A stretch of 27,692 bases of DNA from Rhodospirillaceae bacterium (GTDB taxonomy: Bacteria > Pseudomonadota > Alphaproteobacteria > Rhodospirillales > Magnetospirillaceae): the NCBI GenBank assembly GCA_013349735.1, contig DUZC01000002.1, positions 1-27,692 on the forward strand, given 5' to 3'. A program made the translations under genes and the position numbers. The notes beneath the pieces are model-generated. The model was not told where the DNA came from. It worked only from the letters and a program-made list of their open reading frames with translations, and made no database searches. Positions 22,271-27,692 of the stretch are shown here, piece after piece. Each line of letters opens with the position of its first letter. Position 1 is the first letter of the stretch.

Positions 22271-23109
22271 GGCCAGGCCACCTCGGGCGGCAGGCTCATA
22301 AGAATGGCTTCCACATTGCCCCCTGTTTTCAGACCGAACATCGTCCCGCGATCATAAAGCAAGTTGAATTCGACATAACGCCCGCGCTTGATCAATTGTG
22401 CACGCTTCTCTTCGACCGTCCAGGGCTGGCCCAGGTGACGCCGGACCAGCGCCGGGTAGATAGCATGGAAAGCACAGCCAACCTCTTTGACAAAGGCAAA
22501 ATCCGCGTGCCAGTCACCCGAGGCCAGATTGTCGAAAAAAATACCGCCGATCCCTCGGGCTTCGCCTCGATGTGGAAGAAAGAAATATTCATCGCACCAC
22601 CGCTTGTAGCGCTCGTAATCAGCGACCGGATGTTTGGCGCAAGCGGCAGAAAACGCCTCATGAAAGGCCTTGGCGTCAGACTCGTCAAGGAAGGTCGGCG
22701 TCAGATCGGCGCCACCGCCGAACCAGCTTTGCCCGGTCACGATCATCCGACAATTCATATGGGTTGCCGGGATCAAGGGCGACCGCGGATGGGCGACCAA
22801 CGAGATCCCCGCAGCCCAAAAGGCACCGCCAGCCGCCTCCGCGCCTGGAATGGCAGCGCGATAATCGGCGGGCAGGATCCCGTGAACAGTGGACAGATTG
22901 ACCCCCACTTTTTCAAAGACGCGGCCATGCATCAGCGCCATCTCGCCACCGCCCCCGCCATCGCGCTGCCAGGTCTTGCGTGCGAAACGGCCCGCCGGCA
23001 GCCCATCCTCGGCCAGATCCGTTTCCAGCGCCTCAAAACTGGCACAAATGCGATCGCGCAAATCGACGAACCAGGCGGTTGCCGCTGCTTTTTTTTCATC
23101 GTCTTCCAT
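22267..23109 (-). CDS. hemF: Oxygen-dependent coproporphyrinogen III oxidase HemF
   Basis: A 280-residue cytoplasmic enzyme that oxidatively decarboxylates coproporphyrinogen III to protoporphyrinogen IX using O2, in haem synthesis. Family signatures are HMNCRMIV, then SWFGGGADLTPTF, and the EYFFLPHRGEARGIGGIFFDNL region. The closing RGRYVEFNLLYDRGTMFGL stretch carries the substrate site. The ATG at 23109 was chosen because a GGTGGCTGGA motif stands 7-16 bases ahead; a GTG at 23124 would add five residues. It lies 24 bases after trmL and overlaps the next gene. Its presence indicates aerobic haem synthesis; petABC, which needs haem, starts divergently from the same operon. Confidence 0.95.
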   Translation of the reverse strand: MEDDEKKAAATAWFVDLRDRICASFEALETDLAEDGLPAGRFARKTWQRDGGGGGEMALMHGRVFEKVGVNLSTVHGILPADYRAAIPGAEAAGGAFWAAGISLVAHPRSPLIPATHMNCRMIVTGQSWFGGGADLTPTFLDESDAKAFHEAFSAACAKHPVADYERYKRWCDEYFFLPHRGEARGIGGIFFDNLASGDWHADFAFVKEVGCAFHAIYPALVRRHLGQPWTVEEKRAQLIKRGRYVEFNLLYDRGTMFGLKTGGNVEAILMSLPPEVAWP

Positions 23110-23133
23110 CAAAAATCCAGCCACCAGATCGGT

Positions 23134-23589
23134 TTAAATGACTGGCCAGCCATCGGTCTGGCGCAAAGCTTCGCCAACCACCATCGCCGCAGTCATCGCC
23201 AAATTGAGCGAGCGGGCGGCCTCGCGCAAGGGAATGCGTAAACGGGCCTGGGCCGCCTCATGGATCTGTGGCGGCACACCGCTGCTTTCCCGACCGAAGA
23301 GCAGGCGATCATCAGGCGCAAAGCGGAAGTCCAGATGCCGGCGATCGCCCTTTGTGGTCAACAGGATCAGTCTTCCTTCAGGTCCCTGGGCAAGATAGGC
23401 ATCCCAGGAGGGATAACGGCGGATTTCAGCAAAATCGAGATAATCCATGCCAACCCGCCGGATGCGGCGGTCATCCCAAAGAAAGCCGCAGGGTTCGATG
23501 ATATCCAGGGCCAGCCCGAAACAGGCAGCCAGACGGATGATGGCGCCGACATTTTGGGGGATATCCGGTTGAAAAAGAGTAATGCGCAT
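23134..23589 (-). CDS. trmL: tRNA (cytidine/uridine-34-2'-O)-methyltransferase TrmL
   Basis: A 151-residue SPOUT (knotted) methyltransferase that 2'-O-methylates the wobble base of certain leucine tRNAs. Motifs are the front ITLFQPDIPQNVGAIIRLA, motif 2 LLFGRESSGVP and motif 3 RSLNLAMTAAMVVGEALRQ, which together form the knot and SAM site. The length matches E. coli TrmL. It is the first gene of a minus-strand operon with hemF and the 368-aa gene, and it is divergent from petA. Confidence 0.92.
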   Translation of the reverse strand: MRITLFQPDIPQNVGAIIRLAACFGLALDIIEPCGFLWDDRRIRRVGMDYLDFAEIRRYPSWDAYLAQGPEGRLILLTTKGDRRHLDFRFAPDDRLLFGRESSGVPPQIHEAAQARLRIPLREAARSLNLAMTAAMVVGEALRQTDGWPVI

Positions 23590-23637
23590 AAACCCTCAGC
23601 TTTCTCGGTGCCACGAAGCCATCGCATAATCCGTTGC

Positions 23638-23666
23638 TTTTCAAGTTTACGGAATTGCTTTATATG
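23638..23666 (+). promoter_or_regulatory. Possible petABC promoter in the trmL-petA gap
   Basis: TTTTCA (4 of 6 matches to the -35) and TATATG (4 of 6 matches to the -10) are 17 bases apart. This leaves a leader of roughly 120 bases before petA. The match is only moderate, and an activator such as the PetR-like regulator might be needed; that link is inference. Confidence 0.35.
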
Positions 23667-23694
23667 GCAGCAATGGCTTCTGAACGCAGTGCTG

Positions 23695-23710
23695 GTCGGC
23701 CTTCGCCGAC
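23695..23710 (+). other. Stable hairpin in the petA leader
   Basis: GTCGGC and GCCGAC form a perfect GC-rich 6-base stem with a CTTC loop, about 85 bases before the petA ATG. A weaker CCGT / ACGG stem follows at 23713-23726. It may shape or stabilise the leader; no known riboswitch was recognised. Confidence 0.35.
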
Positions 23711-23793
23711 GGCCGTTCCGGGACGGGTGCTTGCTGGCTGTTGGGATTTACGGCATTCAGGGGCCTCAGACCGGGACTCAAGAGGGAAAGACA

Positions 23794-24348
23794 ATGGCTG
23801 ATTCATTGACCTCCGCATCGAACGGGTCGCCCGACGACCAATCACGACGCGATTTTCTGCTTTATGCCTCGACCGCTGTCGGCGTGACCGGAACCGGCCT
23901 CGCCCTCTGGCCGTTTATCCACAGCATGAACCCTTCCGCCGATACCTTGGCGATGTCCAGCACCGAGGTGGACCTGACCCCCATTGCCGAGGGCCAGGCC
24001 ATTACCGTTACCTGGCGGGGCAAACCCGTTTTTATCCGTCACCGGACCGCAGCCGAGATCGACGCGGCCAGCCAGGTCACGCTGACGGATTTGCGCGATC
24101 CAGAAAGCGATGAAACGCGAGTCAAAAAGCCGCAATGGCTGATCCTGGTCGGGATCTGCACGCATCTTGGCTGCATCCCTCTGGGGCAAAAGCCCTCCGA
24201 CCCCCGCGGCGAATATGGCGGCTGGTATTGTCCCTGCCATGGTTCGGTCTACGATACCTCGGGGCGCATTCGTCAGGGACCTGCGCCAGCCAATCTGGCG
24301 GTACCCAATTATACATTTTTAAGCGACACCTCGGTCCGGATCGGCTAG
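23794..24348 (+). CDS. petA: Ubiquinol-cytochrome c reductase Rieske iron-sulfur subunit PetA
   Basis: A 184-residue subunit of the cytochrome bc1 complex carrying the 2Fe-2S cluster that accepts electrons from ubiquinol. A twin-arginine motif (SRRDFLLY, R18-R19) precedes a hydrophobic segment at ~24-42 that stays as the membrane anchor. Cluster ligands are in CTHLGC (C122, H124, C127) and CPCHGS (C146, C148, H149). The ATG at 23794 was chosen for its AGAGGGAAAG ribosome-binding site and correct N-terminus; the frame is open well upstream but that part is not coding. The TAG stop forms part of the petB ribosome-binding site. Confidence 0.96.
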   Translation: MADSLTSASNGSPDDQSRRDFLLYASTAVGVTGTGLALWPFIHSMNPSADTLAMSSTEVDLTPIAEGQAITVTWRGKPVFIRHRTAAEIDAASQVTLTDLRDPESDETRVKKPQWLILVGICTHLGCIPLGQKPSDPRGEYGGWYCPCHGSVYDTSGRIRQGPAPANLAVPNYTFLSDTSVRIG

Positions 24349-24358
24349 GAGCGCATCG

Positions 24359-25606
24359 ATGAGCAGTCATAAATTCGAAAACAAGGTCATCCAGTGGCTT
24401 GATGACCGCCTGCCGATCTTTTCGGTTTTGCAGCATGATGCAATAGATTATCCGACGCCGCGCAATTTGAATTACTGGTGGAATTTCGGCTCCTTGGCCG
24501 GAATCATGCTGGTTATCATGTTGCTGTCCGGGATCTTCCTGGCGATGGCCTATACGCCCAATGTCAACCTGGCCTTCGGCTCGGTTGAACGCATCATGCG
24601 CGATGTGAACTATGGCTGGCTGTTGCGTTACCTGCATATGAATGGCGCCACCTGGTTCTTTGTCGTGGTCTATATTCATATCTTCCGCGGCCTTTATTAC
24701 GGGTCCTACAAGGCTCCCCGCGAAGTGCTTTGGTGGCTTGGCCTGATTATTTATCTGGTCATGATGGGCACGGCCTTTATGGGCTATTGCCTGCCCTGGG
24801 GCCAGTTGAGCTTCTGGGGAACCACGGTGATCACCAATCTCTTCTCGGCCGTTCCGTTGGTCGGGGATGCCGTGACCACTTGGCTATGGGGTGGCTTCTC
24901 GGTGGACAACCCCACCTTGAACCGCTTTTTTGCCCTGCATTATTTGCTGCCATTTGTCCTTTTCGCTCTGGTCTTTTTGCATCTGGTGGCCTTGCACACC
25001 ACCAAATCGAACAACCCGCTGGGTATTGACGTCAAGGGTCCCCAGGACACCTTGCCCTTCCATCCCTACTACACCATCAAAGATCTGTTCGGTCTTGGCA
25101 TTTTGCTGATGTTCTATCTGGGTTTTGTCTTCTACAACCCGAACTATTTCGCCGAGCCCACCAACTATATTCCGGCCAATCCTTTGGTCACCCCGCCGCA
25201 TATCGTCCCTGAATGGTATTTCCTGCCGTTCTACGCGATTTTGCGCTCGGTTCCGGACAAATTGGGCGGCGTGATCGCCATGTTCGGCGCGATCGTCATC
25301 TTTTTCTTCCTGCCCTGGATCGACAGTTCGAAAGTGCGTTCGGCCACCTTCCGCCCTATTTACAAGCAAATCTTCTGGATTTTCGTAATCGATTGCTTGG
25401 TGTTGGGCTATATCGGCTCACAACCTCCGGAAGGCATCATGGTGCCCCTGGGGCGGGTCTTTTCTGTCGCTTATTTCGCTTTCTTCCCCTTGCTCTGGGT
25501 CATTGGCAAGCTAGAGCGGCCAAAGCCGCTGCCACAGAGCATCGCCGCCCCCGTTTTAAAAGGCAGTCATGCCAGTCATTCAGACAAGCCGAAGGAGAAA
25601 GCGTAA
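24359..25606 (+). CDS. petB: Cytochrome b subunit of the bc1 complex, PetB
   Basis: A 415-residue membrane protein with eight expected helices that holds both b haems and the quinol oxidation and quinone reduction sites. Haem ligands are the histidine pairs H93/H107 and H194/H208, with the usual 14-residue spacing. The Qo-site PEWY motif is at 284-287 and is followed by FLPFYAILRSVP. The length and single-chain form (not split as in b6f) match proteobacterial cytochrome b. An AGGAG site stands nine bases ahead of the ATG. The stop overlaps petC as TAATG. Confidence 0.97.
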   Translation: MSSHKFENKVIQWLDDRLPIFSVLQHDAIDYPTPRNLNYWWNFGSLAGIMLVIMLLSGIFLAMAYTPNVNLAFGSVERIMRDVNYGWLLRYLHMNGATWFFVVVYIHIFRGLYYGSYKAPREVLWWLGLIIYLVMMGTAFMGYCLPWGQLSFWGTTVITNLFSAVPLVGDAVTTWLWGGFSVDNPTLNRFFALHYLLPFVLFALVFLHLVALHTTKSNNPLGIDVKGPQDTLPFHPYYTIKDLFGLGILLMFYLGFVFYNPNYFAEPTNYIPANPLVTPPHIVPEWYFLPFYAILRSVPDKLGGVIAMFGAIVIFFFLPWIDSSKVRSATFRPIYKQIFWIFVIDCLVLGYIGSQPPEGIMVPLGRVFSVAYFAFFPLLWVIGKLERPKPLPQSIAAPVLKGSHASHSDKPKEKA

Positions 25607-26361
25607 TGCGCAAGTTCCTGCTTTCCACTCTGGCGGCCGGCCTGATGGTAGCCGCTTTTCCTGCCCTGGCGGAAGAAGCGGCACTGCCCCACCAGCCCTG
25701 GCCCTGGCTGGGTGTCTTCGGTCAATATGACAAGGCGCAGTTAAAGCGCGGCCTGCAAGTTTTTCGCGAGGTCTGTTCTAACTGCCATTCCTTGAAATTG
25801 GTGGCCTATCGCAATATCGGCTATTTCGGCTTCACCGATGACGAAATAAAAGACATCGCCGCCGAGAAACAGGTTCAGGACGGTCCGAACGATCAGGGCG
25901 ATATGTTCATGCGCCCCGCGCGTCCCTCTGATCGTTTCGTCCCGCCTTTCCCCAATGATCAAGCCGCGCGGGTCGCCAATAATGGTGCCTTGCCCCCCGA
26001 TCTATCCTTGATGACCAAGGCGCGTCCGGGTGGACCGGACTATGTCTTCGCTCTTTTGACGGGGTTTACGGATCCACCCAAGAATTTCACTCTCCCGGAT
26101 GGCATGTATTACAATGAAGCCTTCCCGGGGCACCAAATCTCGATGCCACCACCGGTGGCGGATGACGCGGTGACCTATGCGGACGGAACCAAGGCGACCA
26201 AGGAACAGATCGTCAAAGATGTGACGGCCTTCCTCAACTGGAGCGCCGAACCGGAACTGGATGTCCGGCACAGTCTGGGCCTGAAGGTCATGCTCTTTCT
26301 TTTTGTCCTGACGGCCCTGCTTTATGCTCTGAAAAGGAAAATTTGGGCTGACGTTCACTGA
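25606..26361 (+). CDS. petC: Cytochrome c1 subunit of the bc1 complex, PetC
   Basis: A 251-residue c-type cytochrome that passes electrons from the Rieske protein to soluble or membrane cytochrome c. A signal peptide of ~22 residues (ending PALA-EE) is followed by the haem motif CSNCH (57-61), axial Met180 in GHQISMPPP, and a C-terminal membrane anchor at ~225-243 with a KRKIW stop-transfer end. The ATG at 25606 overlaps the petB stop by one base and has a GAAGGAGA ribosome-binding site. The open frame runs upstream through petB but is not coding there. A strong hairpin closes the operon. Confidence 0.96.
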   Translation: MRKFLLSTLAAGLMVAAFPALAEEAALPHQPWPWLGVFGQYDKAQLKRGLQVFREVCSNCHSLKLVAYRNIGYFGFTDDEIKDIAAEKQVQDGPNDQGDMFMRPARPSDRFVPPFPNDQAARVANNGALPPDLSLMTKARPGGPDYVFALLTGFTDPPKNFTLPDGMYYNEAFPGHQISMPPPVADDAVTYADGTKATKEQIVKDVTAFLNWSAEPELDVRHSLGLKVMLFLFVLTALLYALKRKIWADVH

Positions 26362-26378
26362 GACCCTGCAAAATAGGC

Positions 26379-26407
26379 AACCCCGTTCCCGGCCAAGGAA
26401 CGGGGTT
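26379..26407 (+). terminator. petABC terminator hairpin
   Basis: AACCCCGTTCC and GGAACGGGGTT form a perfect 11-base GC-rich stem with a 7-base loop, 17 bases after the petC stop, and the hairpin continues into TTTGCC. The outer bases GGC / GCC can extend the stem. The short T-run fits an intrinsic terminator. mtnP begins 27 bases later, so some read-through into the methionine-salvage genes is possible. Confidence 0.7.
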
Positions 26408-26433
26408 TGCCGGCCGCGGGTAAGGAGACGCGC

Positions 26434-27309
26434 ATGAGCATCCCGGTTCTCGGTGTTATTGGCGGCAGCGGCGTTTACCAGATTGACGGTCTGACCAACA
26501 CCCGGTGGCAAACGGTTGAAAGTCCTTTCGGTCAACCTTCCGACCAATTGCTGTTTGGTGACCTGGAGGGACAGCCTCTGGTCTTTTTGCCCCGCCATGG
26601 GCGTGGACACCGCATTCCTCCGTCCGAATTGAATTTCCGCGCCAATATCGATGTTTTAAAGCGCGCCGGCGTGACCGAAATTCTTTCCGTCTCGGCGGTG
26701 GGCTCGTTGAAGGCGGAATTGCCGCCGGGCAGTTTCGTGATCGTCGACCAATTCATTGATCGGACCTTCGCCCGCAATAAAAGCTTTTTTGGAGAAGGTC
26801 TGGTCGCCCATGTCGGCATGGGCCACCCGGTCTGCGGCCGGCTTGGCGATGCCCTGCTTGGCGCCGCCCAGGATATTGGAATTGCCGCCCATCGCGGCGG
26901 CACCTATCTGGTTATGGAAGGCCCGCAATTTTCGACCCGGGCCGAGTCGCTGCTCTATCGCAGTTGGGGGTGCGACGTCATCGGCATGACCAATATGCCC
27001 GAGGCTAAATTGGCCCGCGAAGCCGAACTCTGCTACGCCACAGTGGCTATGGTCACTGATTTCGACTGTTGGCACCCCGATCACGACCATGTCACCGTCG
27101 ATTCAATCATCAAACTTTTGGGCGAGAATGCCGAGAACGCCCGTTCCCTGGTACGAGCGGTGGCCCCACGGCTCAGGGATCGCCAGGGCCCTTGTGTCAA
27201 AGGCTGCCATCGGGCGCTCGATACCGCCATCATTACCCAGCCTGAGGCCCGTGATCCGGCCATGGTGGCCCGGCTCGACGCGATCGCCGGGCGTGTTCTG
27301 CGCCGGTAA
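26434..27309 (+). CDS. mtnP: S-methyl-5'-thioadenosine phosphorylase MtnP
   Basis: A 291-residue cytoplasmic phosphorylase that splits methylthioadenosine, a polyamine-synthesis by-product, into adenine and methylthioribose-1-phosphate. Motifs are GVIGGSGVY at the N-terminus, RHGRGH at 54-59, MEGPQFSTRAES at 161-172, GMTNMPEA at 184-191 and the purine-site TDFDCWH (D209, D211). The DCWH form and TRAES segment agree with MTAP rather than purine nucleoside phosphorylase. The ATG at 26434 has an AAGGAGA site; an in-frame start at 26407 would lie in the terminator. mtnA follows 12 bases after the stop. Confidence 0.94.
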   Translation: MSIPVLGVIGGSGVYQIDGLTNTRWQTVESPFGQPSDQLLFGDLEGQPLVFLPRHGRGHRIPPSELNFRANIDVLKRAGVTEILSVSAVGSLKAELPPGSFVIVDQFIDRTFARNKSFFGEGLVAHVGMGHPVCGRLGDALLGAAQDIGIAAHRGGTYLVMEGPQFSTRAESLLYRSWGCDVIGMTNMPEAKLAREAELCYATVAMVTDFDCWHPDHDHVTVDSIIKLLGENAENARSLVRAVAPRLRDRQGPCVKGCHRALDTAIITQPEARDPAMVARLDAIAGRVLRR

Positions 27310-27321
27310 GCGAGGAAAATT

Positions 27322-27692
27322 TTGCGCATTCATGGCAAGCCCACCCGTACCCTCTGGCTGGCGCCCGACGGCTGGGGCGTCGAAATCATTGACCAGACCC
27401 AGCTTCCTCATGTTTTAGCCGTTCGCCGGCTCGAGACTCTCGATGACGCTGAACAGGCCATCCGGGACATGTGGGTACGCGGCGCCCCGCTGATTGGCGT
27501 CACCGCTGCCTTTGGGCTGGCCCTGGCAATGCGTCAGGATCCTTCGGATGGCTATCTCGGCGAAGCCTGCCGCCGCCTGTTGGCAACCCGCCCGACCGCC
27601 GTTAACCTGCGTTGGGCGCTTGAGGATCTGCAAGCCCTTTTGCGTCCGGCATCCCCTGCCGAGCGGGCCAGTGCGGCCTATGGACGGGCCGT
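27322..27692 (+). CDS. mtnA: S-methyl-5-thioribose-1-phosphate isomerase MtnA, N-terminal part
   Basis: The first ~123 residues of the next methionine-salvage enzyme, cut by the window end. It converts methylthioribose-1-phosphate, the mtnP product, to the ribulose form. Translation from TTG at 27322 gives LRIHGKPTRTLWLAP, then DGWGVEIIDQTQLPH, the highly conserved MWVRGAPLIGVTAAFGLALAM, and TRPTAVNLRWAL, all typical of MtnA. A GAGG motif stands six bases ahead of the TTG; no ATG gives the conserved start. The frame stays open to the edge. Confidence 0.92.
   Translation, partial: MRIHGKPTRTLWLAPDGWGVEIIDQTQLPHVLAVRRLETLDDAEQAIRDMWVRGAPLIGVTAAFGLALAMRQDPSDGYLGEACRRLLATRPTAVNLRWALEDLQALLRPASPAERASAAYGRA

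Noticed and set aside
23260..23793. Long in-frame upstream extension of petA
   Set aside because: It runs antisense through trmL and across the promoter gap; the twin-arginine signal and ribosome-binding site fix the start at 23794.
25213..25605. In-frame upstream extension of petC through petB
   Set aside because: The extension lies inside petB, and a proper signal peptide starts at 25606 with its own ribosome-binding site.
1..27692. CRISPR arrays, tRNA or rRNA genes, prophage or defence island
   Set aside because: No regularly spaced repeats, cloverleaf-like sequences or phage/defence genes beyond the VapBC pair were found by eye.

Overview
The window is a dense, roughly 60% GC stretch of bacterial chromosome. 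Nearly all of it is protein-coding, and no rRNA, tRNA, CRISPR array or insertion sequence was seen. It looks like an alphaproteobacterium, probably Rhodospirillales-like. The reasons are the three-gene petABC (bc1) operon, a PetP/PetR-like MarR plus OmpR pair, an lptF-lptD-surA-pdxA-ksgA envelope cluster and aerobic hemF. This placement is inference from gene content only.

Layout. (1) 2-2696, plus strand: the end of a branched-chain amino-acid ABC importer operon (livH fragment, livM, livG, livF). (2) 2743-3317, minus strand: a VapBC-type toxin-antitoxin pair, with a promoter and an inverted-repeat operator visible upstream. (3) 14456 down to 3415, minus strand: a long single-direction cluster in the order Memo-AMMECR1 fusion, cysQ, tsaC/sua5, FAD-linked oxidase, lptF, lptD, surA, pdxA, ksgA. 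Most junctions are short stop/start overlaps, which suggests translational coupling. No lptG lies between lptF and lptD. (4) 14692-15946, plus strand: pgsA-moaD-moaE behind a good sigma-70-type promoter. (5) 15982-17076, minus strand: ilvE, divergent from (6) a marR-ompR-histidine kinase operon at 17157-19698. A palindrome sits at their shared control region. (7) 19786-21093: an unrecognised 435-aa protein. (8) 23589 down to 21164, minus strand: trmL, hemF and a membrane-anchored protein with an internal duplication. (9) 23794-26361, plus strand: petABC, followed by a clear hairpin terminator. (10) 26434-27692: mtnP and the start of mtnA (methionine salvage), cut by the window edge.

How the genes fit together. 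The envelope cluster combines lipopolysaccharide export (lptF, lptD), the outer-membrane chaperone surA, cofactor synthesis (pdxA) and ribosome maturation (ksgA). The bc1 operon and hemF belong to aerobic respiration and haem supply. The MarR/OmpR/kinase triad resembles the petPR regulators that sit directly before petABC in Rhodobacter, but here it is about 5.4 kb away.

Less ordinary items: two copies of one palindromic element, each in a convergent intergenic gap and each supplying the stop codon of a neighbouring gene; the Memo-AMMECR1 fusion; a duplicated CGxxxCP-motif protein coupled to hemF; the unknown 435-aa protein; and the missing lptG.
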